Shown: positions 50,501 through 59,445, counted from the first letter of the stretch. The stretch is 64,000 bases of DNA from Sphingomonas sp. NFR15 (GCF_900103265.1 NZ_FMWX01000010.1:57796-121795); one strand, 5' to 3'. The notes: generated by a model not told the origin, from the sequence alone. A program made the numbers and translations.

Positions 50501-50828
50501 GCTCGGCGAGATCAACCGGAAGGTCGTACGGCTGGCCGACGACGGTGTAGATGTCGGTGATCGTCGAATTGCCCTGCGCGCTGGTGACGGTCACCGTGTA
50601 AGGGCCGCCGCCTTGCAGGCCGGCGAAGTTGAACGCACCCGAACGGTCGGTGGTCGCGGTCGAGCGCGCGCCGGTCGCGGTGTTTTCGATGACGACAGCG
50701 GCGCCGGCGACCGGGGCGCCTTGGGCGACGACGTTGCCGCGCACGATCGCGGTCGTTTCCTGGGCGCTGGCCGCAGCCGGCATCACCAGCGCGGCGATCG
50801 CCGCGCCCAAAAGCAGTTGATTACGCAT
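47547..50828 (-). CDS. TonB-dependent receptor with carboxypeptidase-like N-terminal domain (Oar-like)
   Basis: 1093 residues. Signal MRNQLLLGAAIAALVMPAAASAQ, a CarboxypepD_reg-like beta-sandwich (TTAIVRGNVVAQGAPVAGAAVVIENTATGARSTATTDRSGAFNFAGLQGGGPYTVTVTSAQ), then a plug (DIVVTADRVQGAGVRSDGPQTILTATDIARVAS) and a barrel ending with the aromatic ISF. Barrel loops carry large FNYKPVSD/PVPLNPGFTERYG-type segments, as in Oar-family proteins. The frame stays open to 50978, but the ATG at 50828 starts the signal peptide. Ligand unknown. Its own terminator at 47497-47524 separates it from typA downstream. Confidence 0.92.
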   Translation of the reverse strand: MRNQLLLGAAIAALVMPAAASAQETTAIVRGNVVAQGAPVAGAAVVIENTATGARSTATTDRSGAFNFAGLQGGGPYTVTVTSAQGNSTITDIYTVVGQPYDLPVDLAEQTGGTDIVVTADRVQGAGVRSDGPQTILTATDIARVASVNRDIRDLARRDPFARFEDTSGSGGGKSISFAGVNPRYNKFSIDGVTVSDNFGLNSDANPTRRGPVPLDAIGQFSTSVAPYDVRQGGFQGGAMDAILKSGTNKFHGTGFFSYNSDGLTGDARRLGGAKLNFDSKTYGATLSGPIIKDKLFFMVSGERNTEGNPLSPAPGQVPNLTQSLIDSVTSAAKSAFPDYNVGGVLTNSSDKDEKIVGKITWNISDRQKLSLSYINAYDETNFLQNSSTSNSGPQLGLSSDAYKATELLRAGIVQLNSDWTDHLSTEARFLYKSYDRGQISLGGNSFGQNRVCTSPNSITTGAAGNSFIACGTGNPVVTFGPDISRQSNVFNTDTYSGSFLIRYNAGNHDIKLFAQYDQVKIFNLFLQNTRGNWYYDSVADLQARNASSVTYQNAATGNPNDAAASFNYQQYQFGLQDAWRINDKLTVTAGVRFDLYGSHSPVPLNPGFTERYGFPNTLNYSGLSVLQPRISFNYKPVSDIAVRGGFGIFSGGSPDVYLSNSYSNAGAGAGGVGINSLTINRTGANTYTLNGAPIDPAIASAILRNPGGANIPAQLQALIPNTGANSLANINALGKNFRIPSVYKGTLSADWTPSNLLGGGWDFGADFYWSKVKDQVYFTDIRSIPIGTLPDGRTRYGPLVGTNTNTDIVLNRTGKGRTYIGVVRASKTFDFGLDLDVSYTLQDVTDQTPATSSTANSNYGNGAFLDGSGAAYGISNDQQRWSFKYGVGFHHAFFGENQTTFQLFGSTNAGRPYSITMTDVGTDPRSTVFGVTGRDDRFLLYVPKDNDPIVTYDSDATKAQLDSIINGNGLAKYRGKIAPRNSVRSRAYTQMDLHVSQDLPLFVGKSKLTLFGDIQNFPNLLNRSWGQFRQAAFPFVEDVVSVQCLGPNGAPNTAPNQPCTKYKYSAAVNPNTSVAEIKPSLYFIRIGARISF

Positions 50829-51013
50829 GTTCGTACCCCCAATTATAGCAGTCGCGGTGTCGCGAGCGCGCGTTGTGTCCACGCGGTCCCCCGGCCCCCT
50901 GCGGCCGGAATATTTAAGTAAAATGACAAACGGGTCACGCGCCAGCCCCCGCGCGCAGCTAGTTCCGGCGCGTTGCATAAAAGCATCATCGGGTCCGGAA
51001 CGGACCCTCGCCG

Positions 51014-53149
51014 TCAGGCGGTGCCCGCCACCAGCGCCGCCCAGCCAGCCTCGTCGATCACCTCGACACCCAGGTCCGCCGCCTTCTTGAGCTTGGACCC
51101 CGCGCCCGGCCCGGCAACAACAAGGTCCGTTTTGGCGGAGACCGAGCCCGACACGCGCGCGCCGAGCGACTCGGCCTGCGCCTTGGCCTCGTCACGGCTC
51201 ATCGTCTCGAGCGTGCCGGTGAAGACGATCGTCTTGCCGGTGACCGGGGACTCGCGCGTGTCCTGTGCGAACGCGGGCGGCGTCACCTCGCTCAGCAGAT
51301 CGTTCCACACCGCGCGGTTGTGCGGTTCGTGGAAGAAGTCGGCGAGCGCGTTGCCGACGGCGGCACCGACATTCTCGACACCGATATGCTCGGCGACCGC
51401 CTTGTCGACGCGGTTGCGGAACTTCCGGGCGTCCTCGCCCAGCGCCGGGGTCATGCCGTCGCGCAACGCGATCACCGCGTCGGCCAGCGCCTGGATCGCG
51501 GGCAGCTTGGCGTAGCGCCGCAACAGGTCGCGCGCGGTGACGACGCCGATGTGGCGGATGCCCAGGCCGAACAGCAGCCGCACCGGATCGGGCGCGCGCT
51601 TGGCTTCGATCGCGTCGAGCAAATTCTCGACCGATTTGTCCTTCCACCCCTCGCGCTCGAGCAAGGCGTCGCGGTGCGTGGCGAGCCGGAAGATGTCGGC
51701 GGGTTCGGTGATCCAGCCGAGCGCGATGAATTCCTCGATCGTCTTCTCGCCGAGCCCCTCGATGTCGAGCGCGCCGCGCGAGACGAAATGCTTGAGCCGT
51801 TCAAGCCGCTGCGCCGGGCAGATCAGCCCGCCCGTGCAGCGGATGTCGATCTCCTCGTCCTCGCGCACCGCTTCGGAGCCGCAGATCGGGCAATGCGTCG
51901 GGAACGGCCACGCCCCGCGTGACTCGTCGCGCGCGAGGTTCTCGACGATCTGCGGGATGACGTCGCCGGCGCGCTGCAACACCACGCGGTCGCCCGGCCA
52001 CACGTTCAGCCGTGCGATCTCGTCGGCATTGTGCAGCGTCGCGTTGGTGACGACGACGCCGCCGACCGTGACCGGCGTGAGCCGCGCGACCGGCGTGAGC
52101 TTGCCGGTGCGCCCGACCTGGATGTCGATCCGCTCGAGCGTGGTCTGCGCCTGCTGCGCGGGGAATTTGTGCGCCAGCCCCCAGCGCGGTGCGCGCCCGA
52201 CGAAACCGAGCCGCTGCTGCCAGTCGAGCCGATCGACCTTATAGACCACGCCGTCGATGTCGAACGACAGATCGGCGCGCTCGGCCTCGATCGCCTTGTA
52301 GGTGGCGAGCGCCGCCTCCAGCGTTCCGCCCGGCCGGAACGCGGCGGCGACCGGGAAACCCCAGTCGCGGATCACCGCGATCACCGCGCTCTGCGTGTCG
52401 CCGGGCAGGTCGGAGGTCTCGCCCCAGCCCCAGGCGAAGAATTTGAGCGGGCGCTCGCGCGTGACCGCGGCGTCCTTCTGGCGCAGCGATCCGGCGGCGG
52501 CGTTGCGCGGGTTGGCGAACTGCCGCGCCTCCTTGCCGCTCGCGTCCGCCTCGGCGAGCAGGCGCGCGTTCAACGCGGCGAAATCGTCCTTCGCCATATA
52601 CACTTCGCCGCGCACCTCGAACACGTCGGGCGCGGCGTCGGGCAGGCGCTCGGGGATATCGGCGATGGTGCGGACGTTGGCGGTGACATCCTCGCCGATC
52701 TGCCCGTCGCCGCGCGTCAGCGCGCGGACGAGGCGGCGCTGTTCGTAGCGGATCGAGCAGGACAGGCCATCGATCTTGGGTTCGGCGGTGAGCGCGACGG
52801 GTTCATCCTCGGGGAGCTTGAGATAGCGCCGCACGCGCCCGAGGAAATCGGCCACCTCGTCGTCGCTGAAGGCATTGTCGAGGCTGAACATCGGCCGCGC
52901 ATGCGCGACCTTGGCGAGATGCCCCGCCGGCGCGGCGCCGATCTGAACGGAGGGCGAATCGGCGCGGACGAGGTGCGGGAAGGCCGCCTCGATCGCGGCG
53001 TTGCGGCGCACCAGCGCGTCATAGTCTGCGTCCGATATCTCGGGCGCGTCCTCGGTGTGGTAGCGGCGGTTATGGTATGCGATCTCGGCGGCGAGCGTCG
53101 CGAGCTCCGCGGCGGCGTCGGCTTCGGTCTCGGGGAGCGGTGTCGGCAT
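51014..53149 (-). CDS. ligA: NAD-dependent DNA ligase
   Basis: 711 residues. Seals nicks in DNA replication and repair. Seen: adenylation Lys125 in AEPKIDGLSCSIRY, RGEVYM motif, OB fold with PVARLTPVTVGGVVVTNATLHN, a Cys4 zinc ribbon CPICGSEAV...CTGGLICPAQ, HhH repeats (GLGIRHIGVVTARDLL) and a C-terminal BRCT domain (TGKTIVFTGTLETMSRDEAKAQAESLGARVSGSVSAKTDLVVAG). All domains are present. Single-gene transcript likely. Confidence 0.96.
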   Translation of the reverse strand: MPTPLPETEADAAAELATLAAEIAYHNRRYHTEDAPEISDADYDALVRRNAAIEAAFPHLVRADSPSVQIGAAPAGHLAKVAHARPMFSLDNAFSDDEVADFLGRVRRYLKLPEDEPVALTAEPKIDGLSCSIRYEQRRLVRALTRGDGQIGEDVTANVRTIADIPERLPDAAPDVFEVRGEVYMAKDDFAALNARLLAEADASGKEARQFANPRNAAAGSLRQKDAAVTRERPLKFFAWGWGETSDLPGDTQSAVIAVIRDWGFPVAAAFRPGGTLEAALATYKAIEAERADLSFDIDGVVYKVDRLDWQQRLGFVGRAPRWGLAHKFPAQQAQTTLERIDIQVGRTGKLTPVARLTPVTVGGVVVTNATLHNADEIARLNVWPGDRVVLQRAGDVIPQIVENLARDESRGAWPFPTHCPICGSEAVREDEEIDIRCTGGLICPAQRLERLKHFVSRGALDIEGLGEKTIEEFIALGWITEPADIFRLATHRDALLEREGWKDKSVENLLDAIEAKRAPDPVRLLFGLGIRHIGVVTARDLLRRYAKLPAIQALADAVIALRDGMTPALGEDARKFRNRVDKAVAEHIGVENVGAAVGNALADFFHEPHNRAVWNDLLSEVTPPAFAQDTRESPVTGKTIVFTGTLETMSRDEAKAQAESLGARVSGSVSAKTDLVVAGPGAGSKLKKAADLGVEVIDEAGWAALVAGTA

Positions 53150-53281
53150 CGCGACGGGCTAGACGAGAGCGGGGCGGGGGATCAAGCGCGACATTGGCCC
53201 GGTCCGGGGGCGGTCCGGGGACGCGGTCCGCGGCGCGTCGTCCGGGCGCGACGCTGGGCCGCGCCCGGCGCGGCGAACGGT

Positions 53282-53485
53282 TCAGGCGCCGGCCAGGCCG
53301 CCGGTGAGCTTGGCTTCCTCGTTGACCGAGCGGCGCTGCTCGGTCTTTTCGGCGCGGATCGCCATTTCGTCCCACGCCTTGGCGGCGCGCAGCCAGCGGT
53401 CACGGACATTGTCGAGCGTCGCCGAGGCGGCGTCGGCATGCGCCTGGCGCGCGCGGTCCTGATAGAAAAGAACGGTGGTGCTCAT
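53282..53485 (-). CDS. small charged helical protein, hypothetical
   Basis: 67 residues, mostly helical with charged clusters (FYQDRARQAHADAASATLDNVRDRWLRAAKAWDEMAIRAEKTEQRRSV). I recall it as a common small hypothetical protein in alphaproteobacteria with no named function. ATG 53485 has GGAG nine bases upstream; an ATG-bearing extension to 53500 is weaker. It lies 67 bases downstream of the cspA stop on the same strand. Confidence 0.7.
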   Translation of the reverse strand: MSTTVLFYQDRARQAHADAASATLDNVRDRWLRAAKAWDEMAIRAEKTEQRRSVNEEAKLTGGLAGA

Positions 53486-53552
53486 CGCGTGTCTCCGCAA
53501 GGAAGGGGAGGGCGGGCGACGCGCGGAGGAGTCCGCGCGCCGCCCGGTCCGG

Positions 53553-53759
53553 TTACGCGGCGCTCAGATTGACCGCGGAGGTCTTGCCGCGACGGTCCTG
53601 CTCCAGTTCGTAATTCACGCGCTGCTCGCGATCGAGCGTGCGCATGCCGGCGGCTTCCACCGCGCTGATGTGGACGAAGGCGTCGTTGCCGCCGTCTTCC
53701 GGCGCGATGAAGCCATAGCCCTTGTCGGCGTTGAAGAATTTCACGGTGCCAGTCGGCAT
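53553..53759 (-). CDS. cold shock protein (CspA family)
   Basis: 68 residues. MPTGTVKFFNADKGYGFIAPEDGGNDAFVHISAVEAAGMRTL: RNP1 (KGYGFI) and RNP2 (DAFVHI) RNA-binding motifs of the cold-shock domain. Nucleic-acid chaperone in the cytoplasm. Several stop-free upstream frames belong to the long leader, which such genes often use for cold regulation. ATG 53759 has AAGGAA six bases upstream. Confidence 0.95.
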   Translation of the reverse strand: MPTGTVKFFNADKGYGFIAPEDGGNDAFVHISAVEAAGMRTLDREQRVNYELEQDRRGKTSAVNLSAA

Positions 53760-54391
53760 GGGTATTTCCTTAAGCGTAACGGCACCGGGCGTTGGCGCGG
53801 TGCCGGGTGGGGCCGAGATCGGAGACGAAGACACCGTCCGGCCCCGGCCGGCGTCCACGAGGGGCTGCGCTCAGCCGGCGGCCGAACGCACTGGCACGGC
53901 GGCTGCCGATCGGCAGCCGTGTGACGTCGAGCGATGTGAAGGGAGAGCCAAAGCACACGTCCGTCGCCAACAAGCGGGAGCGCGGAGGTCTCTCAGTCGG
54001 GCGATGCTTGAGGGCCAGGTCGCCGGATGCACATGGTGTAGCACGGCGCGCGCGGCGTGTCGCCCCCTAATCCGGACTCGCTTCCGTGCCGCGGCAACAC
54101 CACCGCCCGTTCGCGCTGAGCGCAGTCGAAGCGCGTGCCCCAGGTGGCGTCGTCCGTGGCACGTCCTTCGACTGCGCTCAGGACGAACGGCGGGAAGGGG
54201 GGGGGGCGGGGCCCGCTCCACATCCGTTCGCGCTGAGCGTAGTCGAGACACGCGCGCGCCGAGCTGCCCCTTGACTTCGCTCGGAATGAACGGGCGAGGA
54301 GATGCGTAAGCGGCTCGGGCGGTTGCTCAACCCGTTCGTGCTGAGCGCAGTCGAAGCACGTGCGCACGGCACCACGCTTGGGATTGCCCCC
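53760..54391. other. 632-bp intergenic region: cspA leader then repeat cluster
   Basis: No gene. The part from 53760 to about 54000 is the likely long leader of cspA. The part from 54105 to 54366 is a cluster of dispersed palindromic repeats (separate entry). Confidence 0.7.
54105..54366. repeat. dispersed sphingomonad palindromic repeat, five units
   Basis: Five units in mixed orientation (starting near 54105, 54165, 54223, 54268 and 54331), each with the core GTTCGTGCTGAGCGCAGTC or close variants, the largest cluster in this window. It sits between cspA and the recN stop. Confidence 0.85.
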
Positions 54392-56056
54392 TCACGCCGT
54401 CTCCAGCAGACGCTCCGCCTGCGCGCGCGCCTCGGGGGTGATCGTCGCGCCCGACAGCATCCGCGCGATCTCCTCGCGCCGCTCGCCCGCGTCGAGCTGG
54501 CGGACGCCGGTGCGCGTGACCAGCCCGTCGTGACTCTTGGCGATCAGCAGATGCTGGCGCCCGCGCGCCGCCACCTGCGGGCTGTGCGTCACCACCAGCA
54601 ACTGCGTGCGCCGCGCCAGCCGCGCCAGCCGCTCGCCGATCGCGCTGGCGACCGCGCCGCCGACGCCCCGGTCGATCTCGTCGAATACCATCGTCGCAGC
54701 ACCACCCTCCTCGGCGAGTGCGACCTTGAGCGCGAGGATGAAGCGCGAGAGTTCGCCGCCCGAGGCGATCTTGACGAGCGGCGCGAACGGCGCGCCCGGA
54801 TTGGTCGAAATCTCGAATTCGACGCGGTCCTTGCCGCTCGGCCCCCATTGCGCGGGCGAGAGCGGCGCGACGACGGTCCGGAAGCGCGCCGAATCGAGTT
54901 TGAGCGGCGCGAGCTCCGCCTTCACCGCCGCATCGAGCCGCGCGGCAGCAGCGGCGCGCGCGTCCGTCAGCGCGGCGGCGGCGGCGTCGTAGGCGGCGGC
55001 GGTCTGCGCGAGCGTGCGCTCCAGCGCCGCCAGCCCCGCGCCGCCGCTCTCGATCAGATCGAGCCGCGCGCCCAGTTCGTCGGTCAGCTCGGCGAGCGCG
55101 TCGGGCTGGACCCGGTGCTTGCGCGCCAGCGCGCGCAGGTCGAACAGCCGCGATTCGTCGGCCTCCAGTTGCGCGGGATCGAACGCCAGCGCGCGCGCGG
55201 CGGTGTCGACGCCGTCCTGCGCCGTCCCCGCCTCGATGATCGCGCGGTCGATCGCCTCCAGCGCCTCGGCGAGCGCTTCGTGATCCTCGGACACGCGCTC
55301 CAGGACGCGCGCCGCCTGCCGCAGCCGGGCCAGGCCGCCGTCGGACCCTTCGAGCAGATCCGCCACCGCCTGCAAGTCGCCCGCGATCTTCTCGCCGCGC
55401 TGCATCCCCGCGCGCCGTGTCGCCAGTTCCGCCTCCTCGCCCGGTTCGGGGGCGAAGCCGCGCAGCTCGGCGACGGCATGTTCGAGCCATTCGCGGTCAC
55501 GCTCCTGCGTGTCGAGATCGGCGCGCGCCGCCGCCAGCGCGTCCTCGGCCTCGCGCCAGGCGCGGTGCGCGCGCGCGGCCGCGCCCGTGTCGATCCGCGC
55601 GAAGCTGTCGAGCAGCGCGCGGTGCCCGCTCGCCGCGAGCAGCCCGCGATCGTCATGCTGGCCGTGGATCTCGACGAGGTGCGCGCCGAGTTCGCGCAGC
55701 AGCGCGGCGGGTGCCGCCGATCCGTTCACCAGCGCCCGGCTCCCGCCATCGGCCTTGACGATGCGGCGCACGATCAGCGGCTCGCCGGGTTCGAGGTCGA
55801 AGCCATTCTCGGCGAGCAGCGCGGCGATCGGCCCATCGCCCTGCGGCGTGTCGAACACAGCGGTGACGACCGCCTGCGCCGCACCCTGCCGCACCAGCCC
55901 CGAATCGCCGCGCGCGCCGAGCGCCAGCCCGAGCGAATCGAGCAGGATCGACTTGCCCGCCCCGGTCTCGCCGGTGAGCACGCCGAGTCCCTCGTGGAAA
56001 TCGAGGTCGAGCGCCTCGATCAGCACCACGTCGCGAATCGAAAGCGAGGTCAGCAT
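54392..56056 (-). CDS. recN: DNA repair protein RecN
   Basis: 554 residues. SMC-like ATPase that helps repair double-strand breaks. Walker A GETGAGKSILLD at residues 29-40; long central coiled coil (residues about 150-350); C-terminal ABC signature region with KIASGGELSRFILALK and VFDEIDRGVGGAVASAIGERLARLARRTQLLVVTHSPQVAARG. It follows bamD by 31 bases on the same strand, so it may be cotranscribed. No LexA box is visible in that short gap. Confidence 0.95.
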   Translation of the reverse strand: MLTSLSIRDVVLIEALDLDFHEGLGVLTGETGAGKSILLDSLGLALGARGDSGLVRQGAAQAVVTAVFDTPQGDGPIAALLAENGFDLEPGEPLIVRRIVKADGGSRALVNGSAAPAALLRELGAHLVEIHGQHDDRGLLAASGHRALLDSFARIDTGAAARAHRAWREAEDALAAARADLDTQERDREWLEHAVAELRGFAPEPGEEAELATRRAGMQRGEKIAGDLQAVADLLEGSDGGLARLRQAARVLERVSEDHEALAEALEAIDRAIIEAGTAQDGVDTAARALAFDPAQLEADESRLFDLRALARKHRVQPDALAELTDELGARLDLIESGGAGLAALERTLAQTAAAYDAAAAALTDARAAAAARLDAAVKAELAPLKLDSARFRTVVAPLSPAQWGPSGKDRVEFEISTNPGAPFAPLVKIASGGELSRFILALKVALAEEGGAATMVFDEIDRGVGGAVASAIGERLARLARRTQLLVVTHSPQVAARGRQHLLIAKSHDGLVTRTGVRQLDAGERREEIARMLSGATITPEARAQAERLLETA

Positions 56057-56087
56057 CGCGCGGTCCCCGGCTCGGCCTGCCGCTCGA

Positions 56088-56891
56088 TCAGGCGCCCTTC
56101 GCAGGCGCCGGCTTGACCGGATGATCGTGCATCAGCTTGTAGGCGTGGCTGTACCAGATCGTGCCGGGATAATTGGCGCCGAGCACGGCGGCGGCCTTCT
56201 CCGCTTCCTCGCGCACGCCGAGCGCCAGATAGCATTCGGTCAGCCGCATCAGCGCCTCGGGCGTATGCGTCGTGGTCTGATATTCGTCGATCACGGTGCG
56301 GAAGCGCATCGAGGCCGCCAGCCACTGCCCGCGCCGCTCGTAGAACCGGCCGACCTCCATCTCCTTGCCGCCGAGGTGATCGCGCACCAGATCGACCTTC
56401 AGCCGCGCGTCGAGCGCATATTTGCTGTTGGGATAGCGCCGCATCAGCTCGCCCAGCGCGTCGAGCGCCTGCTGGGTGATCTTCTGGTCGCGCGTCACGT
56501 CGCTGATCTGCTCGTAATAGCCGAGCGCGATCAGATAATAGGCATAAGGCGCGTCGCGGTTGCCGGGGTGGACCGACAGGAAGCGCTGCGCCGCCTGGAT
56601 CGAGCTGGTGTAATCATGCGCGAGATAATAGCTGAACGCGCTCATCAACTGCGCGCGCCGCGCCCAGATCGAATAGGGATGCTGGCGCTCGACCTCGTCG
56701 AACAGCGCCGCCGCGATCTTGTACTGCCCCATGTCGAGCCGCTTGCGCGCCGCCGTGTACAGCGTGCCGACATCGCGCGCGACATAGGGAATATCGGCCT
56801 TCGCCTTGCCGCGCGACGCGCAGCCGGCGACAGGAAGCGCCGAGGCGGCGATGAGCGCGAGCGCGATCGAGCGAGACATTGGGATACGCAT
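56088..56891 (-). CDS. bamD: outer membrane assembly lipoprotein BamD
   Basis: 267 residues. Lipobox LPVAGC with Cys24. TPR repeats follow (LYTAARKRLDMGQYKIAAALFDEVERQHPYSIWARRAQLMSAFSYYLAHDYTSSIQAAQRFLSVHPGN...), as in BamD/YfiO. It is part of the BamABCDE complex that folds outer membrane barrels. ATG 56891 with AAGGG eight bases upstream was chosen; an alternative Met at 56880 is inside the signal peptide. recN follows. Confidence 0.94.
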   Translation of the reverse strand: MRIPMSRSIALALIAASALPVAGCASRGKAKADIPYVARDVGTLYTAARKRLDMGQYKIAAALFDEVERQHPYSIWARRAQLMSAFSYYLAHDYTSSIQAAQRFLSVHPGNRDAPYAYYLIALGYYEQISDVTRDQKITQQALDALGELMRRYPNSKYALDARLKVDLVRDHLGGKEMEVGRFYERRGQWLAASMRFRTVIDEYQTTTHTPEALMRLTECYLALGVREEAEKAAAVLGANYPGTIWYSHAYKLMHDHPVKPAPAKGA

Positions 56892-57054
56892 CGCGAGCAC
56901 CCTTAGCCGAACGCCCGAGCCACGAACAATCCCCTTCGAAAAAAGCCGTACCGCCGCCGCTTTTCGGCCACGGATTGTGCTTGCTCGCCAAGGATCGGAT
57001 GACAGTCCCGGTGCGTTCGGGTTAGATCGTTTCGCAACTGCAGCGGAGATTCGA

Positions 57055-57879
57055 ATGACGGCCACTCTTCTGGCGACCAAGCGCGTGGAAAAGCCCTGGG
57101 GTCGGCATGATCTGTGGCCCGGTTTCCCCGATCCGGCGGCGGACACGCCTCCGATCGGCGAGGTGTGGTTCCAGACCCCGCACGCCGGCGAACCCGAACT
57201 GCTCATCAAATATTTGTTCACCAGCGATCGCCTGTCGGTGCAGGTCCATCCCGACGATGCCGCGGCGCGCGCCGCCGGCTATCCGCGCGGCAAGGACGAG
57301 GCGTGGCTGATCCTCGCCGCCGAGCCGACCTCGACGATCGCGATCGGCACGCTCGCGCCGATGACGAAGGACGAGCTTCGCGCCGCCTCGCTCGACGGGT
57401 CGATCGAGCACAAGCTCGATTGGAAGCCGGTCAAGGCCGGGGATTTCTATTATTCGCCCGCCGGCACCGTCCACGCGATCGGCGCCGGGCTGACCGTGAT
57501 CGAGATCCAGCAGAACGTCGATCTCACCTATCGGCTCTACGATTACGGCAGCGACCGCGAACTCCACCTCGACGCGGGCGTGGCCGCCTCCGATCCCAAG
57601 CCGTTCGTCCCGCTGCCGACCCCGGCCCCCGACGGCCGCGACCACATCGTCCTGGCGGAAGGCCCCAAGTTCGTGATCGAGCGCTTCGCCGGCGGCGCCC
57701 GCGACATCACGCTGCCCGACGGCGTGACCGGCTGGTTCGTTCCCGTCACCGGCGCGGGCGTGGTCGACGGCGTCGCCTGGAAGGCCGGCGAATGCCTGAC
57801 GCTGACCGGCACCTGCCACATCGACGCGGCAGCGGGCAGCGACGTGCTGTTCGCCTATCCGGGTGACACGCGAATCTGA
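57055..57879 (+). CDS. manA: mannose-6-phosphate isomerase class I
   Basis: 274 residues. Interconverts mannose-6-phosphate and fructose-6-phosphate, supplying GDP-mannose for polysaccharides. Seen: KPWGRHDLWPGF at the start, LSVQVHPDDAAARAAGYPRGKDEAW with zinc ligands, then AGTVHAIGAGLTVIEIQQNVDLTYRLYDYG. It is shorter than E. coli ManA (about 390) but matches the compact bacterial class. Divergent from bamD, with a GT4 gene next on the same strand but separated by repeats. Confidence 0.93.
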   Translation: MTATLLATKRVEKPWGRHDLWPGFPDPAADTPPIGEVWFQTPHAGEPELLIKYLFTSDRLSVQVHPDDAAARAAGYPRGKDEAWLILAAEPTSTIAIGTLAPMTKDELRAASLDGSIEHKLDWKPVKAGDFYYSPAGTVHAIGAGLTVIEIQQNVDLTYRLYDYGSDRELHLDAGVAASDPKPFVPLPTPAPDGRDHIVLAEGPKFVIERFAGGARDITLPDGVTGWFVPVTGAGVVDGVAWKAGECLTLTGTCHIDAAAGSDVLFAYPGDTRI

Positions 57880-58183
57880 AGGGTCGGGCGGGGCGGGGGC
57901 ATACCCGCGCCGTTCGCCCTGAGCGCAGTCGAAGGGCGTATCCGAAGCGGAGCGCTCGCGGCACGTGCTTCGACTGCGCTCTGCACGAACGGAGTGGTGT
58001 GCGCGTACCCGTCCACCACCCGACCTGATGGAGCCGGTCGGGCATCCCCAACCCGTTCACCCTGAGCGAAGTCGAAGGGCGTGCCCCAGCCGCGACGCTC
58101 CGGGCACGCGCTTCGACCGCGCTCGGCACGGACGGGGATGGAACGCAGCGCCCCCTTAACCTTCGCGCGCTAAGCCCGGCACC
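57880..58183. repeat. intergenic region with four dispersed palindromic repeat units
   Basis: 304 bases without a gene. Four units of the CGTTCGCCCTGAGCGCAGTC-type repeat in alternating orientation (about 57907, 57960, 58052 and 58104). The last 40 bases hold the promoter and ribosome site of the glycosyltransferase gene. Confidence 0.8.
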
Positions 58184-59350
58184 ATGCTCCGCGTGCTGAC
58201 CCTCGCCACCCTGTTCCCGCACGCCGCCGCGCCCAATCTCGGCGTGTTCGTCGAGCGGCAGACGCTCGGCCTCGCCGCACATCCGCATGTCGATCTGCGC
58301 GTGGTCGCGCCGAGCGGGCTGCCGCCCTGGCCGCTGTCGCGTCACCGCCACTATGCGCCGCTCGCCGATCTGCCGTCGCGCGAAACGTGGCGGGGGCTCG
58401 ACGTTCGGCGGCCGCGCTTCCGGACGGTGCCGGGGACGGCCGGGCGCTTCCATGTGCCCGCGCTGGTCCGCACGCTCGCGCCGTTGCTCGCGGAGATCCG
58501 CCACGAGTTCGCCTTCGACGTGATCGACGCCGAATTCTTCTTCCCCGACGGCCCCGCCGCCGTCGCGCTCGGCAAGGCGTTTGGCGTGCCGGTGTCGATC
58601 AAGGCGCGCGGCGCCGACATCCACCATTGGGGCACCGCGCCCGCCACCGCCGCGCGCGTGCGCGCCGCCGGCCGGCAGGCCGACGGGCTGCTCGCCGTTT
58701 CGCAGGCGATGCGCGCCGACATGGCCGCGCTCGGCATGCCGCCCGAGACGATCCGCGTCCACCATACCGGCGTCGATCTCGACCGCTTCGCGCCGCGCGA
58801 CCGGGACGTGGCGAAGGCAGTGTTCGGGGTGCGCGGGCCGCTGGTCGTCTCGGTCGGCGCGCTGATCGCGCGCAAGGGGCATGACGTGGTGATCGACGCG
58901 GTCGCTTCGCTGCCCGGCGTGTCGCTGCTGATCGCCGGAGCGGGCGAGGCGCGGGGGGCGCTCGCGGCCAAGATCGCCGCGCACGGCATCGGCGAGCGCG
59001 TGCGGCTGCTCGGCGCGCTGCCGCATGCCGATCTGCCGGCGTTGATCGCCGCCGCCGACGTGATGGCGCTCGCCTCGTCGTCGGAGGGGCTGGCGAACGC
59101 CTGGGTCGAGGCGCTCGCCTGCGGCACGCCGATCGTCATCACCGATGCCGGCGGCGCGCGCGAAGTGGTGACCGATCCCGCCTATGGCCGCGTCGTCGCG
59201 CGCGAGGCGGATGCGTTCGCGGCTGCGATCGGTGACGTGCTGGCCACACCGCCGGCGCAGGATGCCGTGCGCAGAGGCGCGGAGCGGTTCACCTGGGGCG
59301 CGAACACCGAGGCGCTGTACGCGCATCTCAGCGGACTCGTTGCCGGCTGA
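58184..59350 (+). CDS. glycosyltransferase family 4 protein
   Basis: 388 residues, GT-B fold. N-terminal domain with LATLFPHAAAPNLGVFVERQTLGLAAHPHVDLRVVAPSGLPPW; C-terminal nucleotide-sugar domain with VVSVGALIARKGHDVVIDAVASLPGVSLLIAGAGE and the EX7E-type SSSEGLANAWVEALACGTPIVIT. Transfers a sugar to an acceptor, probably in exopolysaccharide or lipid-sugar synthesis; donor unknown. The upstream manA would supply GDP-mannose, which hints at but does not prove mannose as donor. Confidence 0.9.
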   Translation: MLRVLTLATLFPHAAAPNLGVFVERQTLGLAAHPHVDLRVVAPSGLPPWPLSRHRHYAPLADLPSRETWRGLDVRRPRFRTVPGTAGRFHVPALVRTLAPLLAEIRHEFAFDVIDAEFFFPDGPAAVALGKAFGVPVSIKARGADIHHWGTAPATAARVRAAGRQADGLLAVSQAMRADMAALGMPPETIRVHHTGVDLDRFAPRDRDVAKAVFGVRGPLVVSVGALIARKGHDVVIDAVASLPGVSLLIAGAGEARGALAAKIAAHGIGERVRLLGALPHADLPALIAAADVMALASSSEGLANAWVEALACGTPIVITDAGGAREVVTDPAYGRVVAREADAFAAAIGDVLATPPAQDAVRRGAERFTWGANTEALYAHLSGLVAG

Positions 59351-59355
59351 CCATG

Positions 59356-59430
59356 TCCGTTCGTGCTGAGCGTGTCGAAGCACGTGCTCCAGACGCGCCC
59401 TTCGACACGCTCAGCGCGAAGGGTACTCAG
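59356..59430. repeat. dispersed sphingomonad palindromic repeat, inverted pair
   Basis: GTTCGTGCTGAGCGTGTCGA and, downstream in opposite orientation, TTCGACACGCTCAGCGCGAA. This GTGTCGA variant differs from the AGTCGA form seen elsewhere. Confidence 0.8.
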
Positions 59431-59445
59431 GCGCGGTAGCGCGAA

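Noticed and set aside
56892..57054. Possible LexA box near recN/bamD
   Set aside because: GAAC occurs twice upstream of bamD but with 11 bases between rather than seven, so it does not fit the alphaproteobacterial SOS box.
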